Below, piece after piece: positions 9,567-16,891 of a stretch of 64,000 nucleotides of DNA. The notes below the pieces were generated by a model. The model made no database searches. It saw nothing but the letters and a program-made list of their open reading frames with translations, and was not told where the DNA came from. Every line of letters starts with the position of its first letter. Positions within the stretch are counted from its first letter, which is position 1. This DNA is from Paenibacillus ginsengarvi (GTDB taxonomy: Bacteria; Bacillota; Bacilli; Paenibacillales; NBRC-103111), in assembly GCF_003626695.1 (NCBI RefSeq), contig NZ_RBAH01000003.1:63641-127640 (forward strand), written 5' to 3'. The position numbers and the translations under genes are program-made.

Positions 9567-9778
9567 GGTCTGTTCTCCTAATTCGTCATGTCCTCGATTG
9601 TAATTCTCTAAATTGCTGCTTGACCCCCTCATCTGGTTTTCATTTTTTTGAGAATCAGATGCAGAACAGTGGTGAAATCGTTCTATAATACAACGTATAC
9701 AGCAATATTTTATGCGTGTCAATACAAATTATGGAAACCAGATATGAACGAAATATGAAAACCACGATTTCGAATTTT

Positions 9779-9819
9779 AAAAAAGCAGACTGCGATCCTA
9801 TCCTTCGCAGCCTGCTTAC
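9779..9819 (-). terminator. Rho-independent terminator of trpS
   Basis: On the minus strand AAGCAGGCTGCGA pairs with TCGCAGTCTGCTT around a ~9-nt loop and is followed by a run of T, 25 bp past the trpS stop codon. Confidence 0.8.
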
Positions 9820-9843
9820 GGTTGTTGCAGCTATAGCGGCCTC

Positions 9844-10833
9844 TCAGCCAAAATAATCGAGGCTCATGGCCTCCCGAACCTCTTCCATCGTTTCCCGGGC
9901 TATTCCGCGGGCACGCCGGGTCCCGGACAGGAGGATGTCGTCCACGACATCCGGTCTCGCTGCATAATACGCCCTGCGTTCCCTCGTAGGTTCAATCAAC
10001 TGCTCCAGCGCGGAAGTAATAAGCGCTTTACAAGCAGCGCAGCTAATGGTGCCTTTTTCGCATCCCTCCCGAATCTCGGAAACCTCGCTTGAGCGGAACG
10101 CCCGATGGTAAGCGTATATGGGGCATACATCCGGGTGTCCGGGATCGTTTTTACGAATGCGGGCCGGGTCCGTCGTAGCCCGTTTTATTTTATAAGCAAT
10201 TTCCTCTGTGGTGGAATCCAGTTCGATCGAGTTGCCGAGACTTTTGCTCATCTTAGCATTGCCGTCCGTACCCACCAGCCTTGGCATCTCGCTTATGAGC
10301 GCTCTAGGCTCCACAAGCACAGGCTTATAAAGCTCATTAAATCGGCGTACGATTTTCCGCGCTAATTCCAAATGCGGAAGCTGGTCGTCCCCTACCGGAA
10401 CGATCGAGGCTTTGCAGAACGTTATGTCGGCCGCCTGACTGACAGGATAACCAAGAAAACCGTAGTACATATCGTCCAGCCCGCTATGTTTCGACTCGGA
10501 TTTAACCGTCGGATTGTGGCGCAATACATTAACCGTAACGAACATGGAGAACAGTACGGTAAGCTCCGCAATTTCCGGAATCATGGACTGGACAAAAATC
10601 GTTGCCCGGTCCGGGTTAATGCCTATCGCTAAATAATCGAGCGCTACCTCGCGCAGATGGCTTCGGATCAGGTCCGGCTTGTCGAAATGCGTAGTTAACG
10701 CTTGAACATCCGCTAAAAGCACATAGGTATCATATTGCTCCTGTAAAGCAACACGATTTTTTAAACTGCCGACGTAATGGCCCAGATGGAGTTTGCCGGT
10801 AACCCGGTCTCCTGTCAATACTCGCTCTGTCAT
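9844..10833 (-). CDS. trpS: Tryptophan--tRNA ligase
   Basis: A 329-residue class I tryptophanyl-tRNA synthetase that charges tRNA-Trp in the cytoplasm. The HIGH-type signature appears as TGKLHLGHYVGSL (residues 12-24) and the KMSKS loop as GNAKMSKSLGN near 195; the length is normal for bacterial TrpRS. The start at 10833 is chosen because GAAGGAGAG lies 8 bases upstream and the following residues MTERVLTGDRVTGKLHLGH begin where the family usually does; an upstream in-frame ATG at 10863 has no such site. It is monocistronic, with a Trp T-box leader and a short overlapping upstream ORF before it and a strong terminator after it. Confidence 0.95.
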   Translation of the reverse strand: MTERVLTGDRVTGKLHLGHYVGSLKNRVALQEQYDTYVLLADVQALTTHFDKPDLIRSHLREVALDYLAIGINPDRATIFVQSMIPEIAELTVLFSMFVTVNVLRHNPTVKSESKHSGLDDMYYGFLGYPVSQAADITFCKASIVPVGDDQLPHLELARKIVRRFNELYKPVLVEPRALISEMPRLVGTDGNAKMSKSLGNSIELDSTTEEIAYKIKRATTDPARIRKNDPGHPDVCPIYAYHRAFRSSEVSEIREGCEKGTISCAACKALITSALEQLIEPTRERRAYYAARPDVVDDILLSGTRRARGIARETMEEVREAMSLDYFG

Positions 10834-10942
10834 GGAATAACACTCTCCTTCGAATTTTTCCAATAATCAGTAACCCCAAAGCGCCGTTCAAGTCGATTCG
10901 GATTTGCTGCACAATCGACCGCGGCCACCAACCATCCTCCAT
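10730..10942 (-). CDS. Possible trpS leader-peptide ORF with tandem Trp codons
   Basis: A 70-codon frame starting MEDGWWPRS, with two adjacent UGG codons (10930-10925) as codons 5-6. Its Shine-Dalgarno AAGGGGGTGAT (10957-10947) matches the anti-SD complement AAGGAGGTGAT at all but one base and sits 8 bases before the ATG. The frame runs through the trpS ribosome binding site and start codon (10833) out of phase and stops 104 bases inside trpS. By analogy with the B. subtilis rtpA leader peptide, ribosomes passing through could mask trpS initiation while stalling at the Trp codons in starvation could expose it. Real translation is not proven; a chance frame is possible, though the ribosome binding site is unusually strong. 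Confidence 0.4.
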   Translation of the reverse strand: MEDGWWPRSIVQQIRIDLNGALGLLIIGKIRRRVLFHDRASIDRRPGYRQTPSGPLRRQFKKSCCFTGAI

Positions 10943-11000
10943 GGCCATCACCCCCTTATATGAGCTTCGCTCAAAACCTGTACATTCTGATGTTGTACGC

Positions 11001-11311
11001 AAAAAAACTCCGTCCAAATAAGGACGAAGTTGTCGTGGTACCACCTTAAATGACCGCTGCGCTGCGCAATTCGCAATCGCTTCGGTCTTCTCTGCACGGT
11101 GCGGAGCTCGCATAAGAACGATCTCGATACCGCTCCCTTGATAACGGCGGGATACCCGGCATTTCCCTACTACATCTTACCGATGGTTCGGGAAAGCAAC
11201 TCCAAAGGCCATTCGAACACACATAGGACACCGGTTCGCAGCAACCACCGGCTCTCTGCAAGTCCTTGCTTGTATGTCTACTTACCCTTTTTCTGCGTTG
11301 TTCTGAATATA
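11001..11311 (-). ncRNA. Trp-specific T-box leader of trpS
   Basis: The minus-strand transcript carries a conserved T-box antiterminator sequence AAGGTGGTACCACGACA (11047-11031) followed at once by a terminator hairpin (arms around ACTTCGTCC and GGACGGAGT, 11030-11008) with a seven-base T run at 11007-11001. Upstream is a Stem I region with the conserved AGAGAGCCGGTGGTTGCTG apical segment. A UGG triplet in GAAUGG (11211-11209) is a good candidate specifier codon. Uncharged tRNA-Trp should stabilise the antiterminator and allow trpS transcription. Confidence 0.9.
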
Positions 11312-11317
11312 AACCTC

Positions 11318-11346
11318 ATATTACCACGATAGGGTTTACCGATCAA
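11318..11346 (-). promoter_or_regulatory. Sigma-A promoter of the trpS T-box leader
   Basis: Minus strand: -35 TTGATC (11346-11341), 17-bp spacer, -10 TAATAT (11323-11318). It lies just after the end of the upstream VOC gene and gives a start near 11311. Confidence 0.75.
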
Positions 11347-11375
11347 TATGTATTTGCGCCGCCCGTAACCATTCC

Positions 11376-11816
11376 TCAGCCGATTCTTTCTTCAACCGCC
11401 CGGATAAAGTGCCCGTTCGGATCATAAAAGGTGAAATAACCGAAGTCATTCGTAAATACTGGTTCTGTATCAACAGGGGCGCCCGCTTGTTTAATCCGTT
11501 CAAACAAAGCAAGCAGATCATTCGTTAATAGCTCCACCATCGTCACATGCCCCGTGCTGCTTGTGATAAAAAAGGAGCGAGGAAATACAAACTTCAATGG
11601 CGTGACCTGTTCCGGTCCGGTTTCCATCAAAAAAAGACCCGGCCCGTTACCATTTTTCAATGCCACATGCGCCTCCCCAAACGAGTAGTCCGCTGAAACC
11701 AGTTCATAACCCAACACATCGCAGTAAAAATCCACCGACTTTTTCAAATCCGTGACTGGAAATCGCATACTGCAGTAACCGATCACATCCGCGTTGCTCG
11801 TTTTCTTGTTCAGCAT
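11376..11816 (-). CDS. VOC (glyoxalase/bleomycin-resistance fold) protein
   Basis: A 146-residue protein with the paired beta-alpha-beta-beta-beta modules of the vicinal oxygen chelate superfamily: FPVTDLKKSVDFYCDVLGYEL in the first half and VELLTNDLLALFERIKQAG followed by FTFYDPNGHFIRAVE in the second. Members are metal-dependent isomerases, dioxygenases or drug-binding proteins; the substrate here is unknown. AAAGGAGCG precedes the ATG at 11816. It is one of three small VOC genes in a row on this strand. Confidence 0.85.
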   Translation of the reverse strand: MLNKKTSNADVIGYCSMRFPVTDLKKSVDFYCDVLGYELVSADYSFGEAHVALKNGNGPGLFLMETGPEQVTPLKFVFPRSFFITSSTGHVTMVELLTNDLLALFERIKQAGAPVDTEPVFTNDFGYFTFYDPNGHFIRAVEERIG

Positions 11817-11896
11817 GTTAACTCGCTCCTTTCGGGGTTGTTTACTGATACCTTATAGATGCCATCCCCGGCTTAAATCTATCTTTTGGGAGAACT

Positions 11897-12310
11897 TCAC
11901 TCGGCAATAAGATCTTTATTTATAACGCCTCCACCGATCGTAATTTGATAGCCGTTGAGATCCCGGAATGTAAACTCGCTCCAATGGCTTGTGTAATGCG
12001 GTTTTCGAACGATGGTTATAGGTTTATCCATAATCTCTTGAGCAAGCAAATCCACTGCATTGGTGTAACAATAAACATCGAAATATTGCTCCTCATAACG
12101 GGAGCTGATCGGCTTTACCTCGTCTTCTTCTCTCGCTTCCAAAAGGATGAGAGTCAGCTTATCTCTTGAAACATGGTGATGTTGTACCTTGGAACCAATG
12201 ACTTCATGTGTAAAACCTAAATCCGTGTAAAATTTCACGGTTTGCTCCAAATTTTTAACTAACAGCGCGAAAGAGGAGCCTTTGATTTCGATTGCTTCTT
12301 GATCATTCAT
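11897..12310 (-). CDS. VOC family protein
   Basis: A 137-residue VOC-fold protein: FALLVKNLEQTVKFYTDLGF opens the first module and HWSEFTFRDLNGYQITIG closes the second. The start at 12310 (MNDQEAIEIK) has a GAAAGGGAC site; a start at 12361 would add 17 unconserved-looking residues. It carries several His and Glu residues that could bind metal, but the reaction is not identifiable. It lies between two other VOC genes on the same strand. Confidence 0.8.
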   Translation of the reverse strand: MNDQEAIEIKGSSFALLVKNLEQTVKFYTDLGFTHEVIGSKVQHHHVSRDKLTLILLEAREEDEVKPISSRYEEQYFDVYCYTNAVDLLAQEIMDKPITIVRKPHYTSHWSEFTFRDLNGYQITIGGGVINKDLIAE

Positions 12311-12412
12311 ACGATCCTGTCCCTTTCCAGTTATATGGTTATATTTTTCGATTTCTGTCATAGCTCTCCAACCTGCGTCTCACGAGGTTCTATCGCTACC
12401 TGATCAGCTATC

Positions 12413-12814
12413 CTATTCTTTCGGTGCATACGCGCCTAATTCATTTCCGAACGGATCCACGAACTTAATCACCCAACCGAAGCCTTCATCTTGGTACATT
12501 CTGATCATCGAATTATTGTCGGTTAACGCGGCGTGCAACGCTTCTATATTTTTGGTCAGAAACATGAATGCAGGCATTGGAAAATCATCTTCCGACAGCC
12601 ATGAAACTTTCGTGTCTTTACTGCTATGATGAAGCATTAATAGCGGTCCCTGAGCAAATTTTAACCATCCTGGAGCCATAACCTCTAATCCAAGCACCCT
12701 AGAGTACCACTCGGTTCCTTTTTCAATATTGTTTACCGGTAACTGAACATGATCTACGTATTCGATCAACCTGTTCTTCGTTCTAGTAGCACCATTGTTT
12801 ATTTGCTCCGACAT
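12413..12814 (-). CDS. VOC family protein
   Basis: A 133-residue VOC-fold protein (EYVDHVQLPVNNIEKGTEWY ... VIKFVDPFGNELGAYAPKE). GGGAGGAAG lies 8 bases before the ATG at 12814, so longer readings starting at 12913, inside the J-domain gene, are rejected. It begins 26 bp after the J-domain gene ends and is probably co-transcribed with it. Confidence 0.85.
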   Translation of the reverse strand: MSEQINNGATRTKNRLIEYVDHVQLPVNNIEKGTEWYSRVLGLEVMAPGWLKFAQGPLLMLHHSSKDTKVSWLSEDDFPMPAFMFLTKNIEALHAALTDNNSMIRMYQDEGFGWVIKFVDPFGNELGAYAPKE

Positions 12815-12839
12815 ATTCGCTTCCTCCCTGCTTGGTTGC

Positions 12840-13298
12840 TTACTCTCGATTCCTAAGCAGCTTTCTATAATGATCCATAAGCTCCATAAACATAGCTGCG
12901 TCACCGCCTGCATCGGGGTGATATTTCTTTGCTAGCTCCCGAAATCTCTTTTTAATGCTAGTCTCATCCGCATGAAATGGCAGATCAAGCCTTGAAAGGA
13001 TAACGGGGTCGTAAATTCCACTTTCACTAATCATTCCGCTTTCTTTGTAAAGCTCGAAATAAATCAATGAAACATACTCATTTACGACGTTCATATATTC
13101 CTCATGACTCATCGATGCCAACAACTGCAATGAATATTTAGCTTTACTGTTACTTGTGTCACTAAGCTTGAAGAAATTGTCCCAAATGAGATTTTTTTCG
13201 GGCTGATTGATACCGTTAAACCGGATTCTCACTTCAAGTTTCTTTAGTTTCCGCACTTTCCGTTTGATCTCGTCCAGTCGTATCGGATTATCAGCCAT
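12840..13298 (-). CDS. Small J-domain (DnaJ-like) protein
   Basis: A 152-residue protein. The C-terminal ~50 residues form a J domain with the HPD signature (FRELAKKYHPDAGGD, H127-P128-D129), which stimulates Hsp70 ATPase. The N-terminal ~100 residues are charged and helical with no recognised domain and no zinc-finger or substrate-binding region, so this is not DnaJ itself but a specialised co-chaperone. Composition is AT-richer than the core genes nearby. The function of its pairing with VOC genes is unknown. Confidence 0.8.
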   Translation of the reverse strand: MADNPIRLDEIKRKVRKLKKLEVRIRFNGINQPEKNLIWDNFFKLSDTSNSKAKYSLQLLASMSHEEYMNVVNEYVSLIYFELYKESGMISESGIYDPVILSRLDLPFHADETSIKKRFRELAKKYHPDAGGDAAMFMELMDHYRKLLRNRE

Positions 13299-13370
13299 TG
13301 TTCCTCCTACTATGTAAGATTTGTCCCTGCACCTTGCCTGTATCGGTTTCCAGATTTTACATTATTATAT

Positions 13371-13880
13371 ATGTACCGACTCGTGTCCGCCATAGCCCAG
13401 ACTGATACGACAACAAGTACTCTTGATGTTGAAACACCTGAAATGAAAACAAATATTCCTGTTGATGAAGTACATGAAACGGCAACAAATACTGCTGTTA
13501 CTAAAGGAGAAGTGGTACCATTGTATGCCGTAAGTATTGAGTCACCTGAACAAATAAAGATAAAGGAAGTTTTTTCGATGACTGCAACATTGTTGAATTC
13601 AAGCAGCAATCGGGTTGCAATCAGGCATGCTTCGAAACTTTTCAAATTTATAATTAAAGACAGTAAGGGGAAGCGAGTTAATGTAATTGCAATGGCAGAT
13701 GTCGGAAAAGTGGGACCATTCGGGACAAACGAAACTTTAACAGAACAATACGAGTACAAATTGGAATCACCAGGACAGTATGAGGTTTCAGCGATTGCGG
13801 TATTTCAAATTGGTGATGGAGAACATCAAGAAAATTATGAGCTGGAGACAAATAAATTAGTGATTGAGGTTATGCGGTAA
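13371..13880 (+). CDS. Hypothetical protein, possibly missing its signal peptide
   Basis: A 169-residue frame of low GC content. The region from about residue 45 reads like a beta-sandwich (KGEVVPLYAVSIESPEQIKI, LNSSSNRVAIRHASKLFKF, LESPGQYEVSAIAVFQIG), similar in style to extracellular Ig-like or BsuPI-type domains, but I do not recognise the family. The ATG at 13371 lacks a clear ribosome binding site and there is no signal peptide, so the 5' end may have been lost and the gene may be a remnant. A weak hairpin at 13946-13979 follows. Confidence 0.5.
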   Translation: MYRLVSAIAQTDTTTSTLDVETPEMKTNIPVDEVHETATNTAVTKGEVVPLYAVSIESPEQIKIKEVFSMTATLLNSSSNRVAIRHASKLFKFIIKDSKGKRVNVIAMADVGKVGPFGTNETLTEQYEYKLESPGQYEVSAIAVFQIGDGEHQENYELETNKLVIEVMR

Positions 13881-13945
13881 TTAATAGCATTGTCCATTCC
13901 GAAAAGGTTAACAAAGCTCCAAATAACGACTAAGCAGACTTTTCA

Positions 13946-13985
13946 GCCCTTTCGCTTCCCAATAAGAAGTCGGAAGGGCGTTGTT
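13946..13985 (+). terminator. Possible terminator after the hypothetical gene
   Basis: GCCCTTTCG (13946-13954) can pair with CGGAAGGGC (13971-13979) with imperfect inner pairing and a short T-rich tail. The rest of 13986-14236 has no gene; at 14055-14115 it holds a weak copy of the GCAAGGTAG/GGATGG repeat also seen near 19705. Confidence 0.4.
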
Positions 13986-14236
13986 TGTGTTCCGGGAAAA
14001 AAGCCGCGTTTTTTTCTGATTCAACAGGCTCTTCCGCGTTTACGAGACGAGCTGAGGCAAGGTAGCACCTGGAGGATGGATGGACTAGCAAAGTTGTTGT
14101 TTGCATGCCAATACAATTGAACTTTCGTGTCCGTTAACCGTGATAACAACTCAGTTAATTTATTTTCAATGATTGATTCCGTTATCATAGTTGCTTGCCT
14201 TACGGCAATCGGTAGTTGAAGGATGCACTACTGAGA

Positions 14237-15421
14237 TTATAAAACCTTCACGATCTGCTCCAATTGTTTTAAACCTTTTTGTTCTGCGTACTTCCCCTGT
14301 CTCACATGGAGTGCTATCTGTTTGAATCTTTCAGGCTGCATGTAATAATCCGCAGCTTTCCCTTCGAACGGAAGTAAATCCGCCGCTGCCTGGAGATGCA
14401 AGTGAATTTCCCGATACGTATCCGCTGCATCCACGAGCATAGATGCCGCCGCACCACCGATACGCTCCGAAGCCTCCAACAAAAATTCGGCGGCATACTT
14501 GCGGCATTCCGCCCAACATTGGCCGTTGTACGAAAGTGCAAACACATCGGGTTGATCGCTCTCGACCGCATTGATCCAATAATCATAAGCTTCACGTCCC
14601 GATTTGTACGGAGGATTCACCCACTTGGCAGGACCCGCCGCATGCTCAAGCGCAAACTCCAGCGCCTCTTTCACAACATCTTTATCCTCAGAAGACCTGC
14701 CGGGTTCCACCCAGTACATCTCCAGCAATCCGATATGAACGGTCCCCAGCCTATCCCATGGCACCGGCTTGTAGCCTTGAAGTACGATCGAATCCCCGCC
14801 CTTGGACATAATTTCACGGCTGCCGCCGAATTGCCCCATATATGTCGGGCCTTTCAATTCATATCCATTTGTCGCCGCCAGTTCGCTCAACAAGCGTAAC
14901 GTCTCCGGATCTTCCAGCAATACGTAGCTCTGATCTCCAAACACGTCCAACCGTTCTTTGATCTCCTCCGTCATCATGAAGACTCTTTGATTATTGCGGC
15001 CAGACCAATTGTCTACGCCATATCCGGAAAATAAATATTTCCCCTCTTCATATCCATTGACGACATAATACTCAGGCATGGCCAAGTTATATCCGTAACA
15101 AGGGTAGCCGCGATCAATCGCGTATACCGTGTTCTCCCAAGACATCTGCTGCTTGGTCGGAAAATCTTCATCCTGCTGAAAACCGTATACGCCGTTCACC
15201 GTAAATCCGAGATTGTTGCACAGATTCATCATCGGTCCTTTATACCACGATCCGCCAGCGCCATAACCCTGCTCATCCATAAGCAGAATGAACGCGGAAC
15301 CCGTGCCGCCAAACAGCCATGCATCCGACATGTTTTTCCCAAAATAAATGATGCTTCCTTTAAGGCAACCGAGTTGCGTGTTCCAGAACGACTCCCATTT
15401 GAGACCTTCCAACTTTGCCAT
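14237..15421 (-). CDS. BtrH-like protein of unknown function
   Basis: A 394-residue protein without signal peptide. The N-terminus (CLKGSIIYFGKNMSDAWLFG, Cys19, then FGGTGSAF) resembles the BtrH N-terminal domain, a papain-like-fold family known from butirosin acyl transfer; several relatives are peptidase- or acyltransferase-like. The C-terminal third is helical (YWINAVESDQPDVFALSYNG, QCWAECRKYAAEFLLEAS) as in proteins annotated with a DUF4872-type tail. GGGGAGA lies 7 bases before the ATG at 15421. The start overlaps the end of the upstream WYL regulator gene by 62 bp, implying coupled translation. The substrate is not known; the family call is moderate. Confidence 0.6.
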   Translation of the reverse strand: MAKLEGLKWESFWNTQLGCLKGSIIYFGKNMSDAWLFGGTGSAFILLMDEQGYGAGGSWYKGPMMNLCNNLGFTVNGVYGFQQDEDFPTKQQMSWENTVYAIDRGYPCYGYNLAMPEYYVVNGYEEGKYLFSGYGVDNWSGRNNQRVFMMTEEIKERLDVFGDQSYVLLEDPETLRLLSELAATNGYELKGPTYMGQFGGSREIMSKGGDSIVLQGYKPVPWDRLGTVHIGLLEMYWVEPGRSSEDKDVVKEALEFALEHAAGPAKWVNPPYKSGREAYDYWINAVESDQPDVFALSYNGQCWAECRKYAAEFLLEASERIGGAAASMLVDAADTYREIHLHLQAAADLLPFEGKAADYYMQPERFKQIALHVRQGKYAEQKGLKQLEQIVKVL

Positions 15422-16373
15422 CGTAATCTCCCCTTCCATTTACCACTATCATATCCGGGGCACTACGACATATCGTGTCATCCTCGATATGGAAATGTAA
15501 TTTTTTCTCCAAAGTGTTACTGTACAAATTCCGCAGCCACTTTGGTGATACAATCGAGACTTCAACAGGACTGGCAAATAAAACGGCAAGGAACCGATTC
15601 GGATCGTCGTATTCAACACGGTACAAGCCATTTTCCACGGCGGTGAATCGAAAAGGAAATGTGCCTACATAGGACGGTTTGTTGATTCGAACATATGCCA
15701 TATTGGCCTCATCAGCCAGTTCGGGCACGATCTCCGCTTGCTTCAGCAACGGTGTCAGGTCAAACCTGTCTTCGGTTAACCTCGCCTCGATCAGCCTCTT
15801 TAGGGCAAAGAATCGGATCAGCCTGGTTGGCTCGCAGTAGCCGACAACGTAATTGTCGCTTCCATAAGAATAGATTTTGTACGGTGACAACCGAATTTCT
15901 CTGTTTATTCCGTTGCCATCAACGAACGTTATATCCAGCTTCGTATAAGTTTCAATAGACCTATTGATCGCATCGAAAATACTTAACTCCTGCTCATCGA
16001 TAGGAAACAGCGGCAACGCGATTTCCCCTTCATCTGCCCCGCCCAGTTCGATTAATCTGCGGAACAGCTTTGACAAATGTCTTGCATGCTCTGACTCCAG
16101 CTTGCCGTATTGTTCGGCCAAATAAAACAAGCCTTGGCGCTCCTGCTCGGTGACAAAAGTGTTTACAAGAACAAATGCCTCATCCGTATAAAAGTACCCT
16201 TTTCTCCTGAAATCGTATTCGACCGGCGCATTCAGCGAATCGCGCAAATATTCGATATCTCTGGCGGCTTGTCTCGTTGAAATGGAAAACTGTTCGGCGA
16301 TGCTTGAACAATTGGGATATTGCATTCGGCGGATTTGCATATCAATCCAATGCAACCGATGCATGTTGCTCAT
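15360..16373 (-). CDS. WYL-domain transcriptional regulator
   Basis: A 337-residue protein with an N-terminal HTH of DeoR/YafY type (HRLHWIDMQIRRMQYPNCSS, IAEQFSISTRQAARDIEYL) and a WYL ligand-sensing domain (LSPYKIYSYGSDNYVVGYCE, PTRLIRFFALKRLIEARLTE). WYL domains bind nucleic acid or small ligands in regulators. The start at 16373 uses GGAG 9 bases upstream. It overlaps the next gene (BtrH-like) by 62 bp on the same strand, so it probably controls itself and that gene in response to a shared signal. Confidence 0.85.
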   Translation of the reverse strand: MSNMHRLHWIDMQIRRMQYPNCSSIAEQFSISTRQAARDIEYLRDSLNAPVEYDFRRKGYFYTDEAFVLVNTFVTEQERQGLFYLAEQYGKLESEHARHLSKLFRRLIELGGADEGEIALPLFPIDEQELSIFDAINRSIETYTKLDITFVDGNGINREIRLSPYKIYSYGSDNYVVGYCEPTRLIRFFALKRLIEARLTEDRFDLTPLLKQAEIVPELADEANMAYVRINKPSYVGTFPFRFTAVENGLYRVEYDDPNRFLAVLFASPVEVSIVSPKWLRNLYSNTLEKKLHFHIEDDTICRSAPDMIVVNGRGDYDGKVGRSQMGVVLEHATRLP

Positions 16374-16389
16374 GTACATCAACTCCAAT

Positions 16390-16891
16390 CCGATTCAGAT
16401 GATATGCGCCCAGAGGCTCCGGCCCTTGCTCCGCACGACAGGTTGTGCCGTGCCTGCCTTTTTCATTCGTTATTTTACTCCCATAATACGGTGTAAGCTT
16501 AGTCGATAACGTATCTTTACATTCGTCATTTATATATGTATTTCCTTGTTTTGCTATCACCATTGTCTAATCATGCCTAGTAATACACCGATAATTCTCA
16601 AAATAGTACCGTTAGGTAATGTAGGCTGTTTTGAGAATGTCGATTACTTACTTACTAGCGAGCCTACAACAAACAGGGCCGTCTCGATCATCATCTAAAA
16701 TATCTTGGAGACGGCCCTGTTTATGCGATTATTCCACCGGTACGACGGTTGTGCGATATATTTTGCTGAACGAAAGGTTCGTACAATCGATATCGAATGT
16801 TTGCAGCCGAATCGCCGCAAGATTTTTCGGCAGCCAAACCTTGCGATTCTCCTCGCACAATCGCGTAGGTTTGTTCTTTTCGACGAAGAAA
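16390..16891. other. Intergenic stretch with two inverted repeats and a short dispersed repeat
   Basis: No gene is supported here. A 30-bp block at 16423-16452 (TTGCTCCGCACGACAGGTT ...) matches 19173-19205. ATTCTCAAAA (16594-16603) and TTTTGAGAAT (16629-16638) form an inverted repeat. AAACAGGGCCGTCTC and GAGACGGCCCTGTTT (about 16673-16725) form a 15-bp stem with a 22-nt loop, a likely terminator for the propeller gene at 16892. Confidence 0.6.
16673..16726 (-). terminator. Long hairpin, likely transcription terminator
   Basis: A perfect 15-bp stem (AAACAGGGCCGTCTC with GAGACGGCCCTGTTT) lies about 165 bp beyond the stop codon of the beta-propeller gene, in position to end its transcript. Confidence 0.55.

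Noticed and set aside
9567..9722. N-terminal extension of the GntR fusion protein
   Set aside because: No GntR similarity in these codons and a better SD/ATG at 9566.
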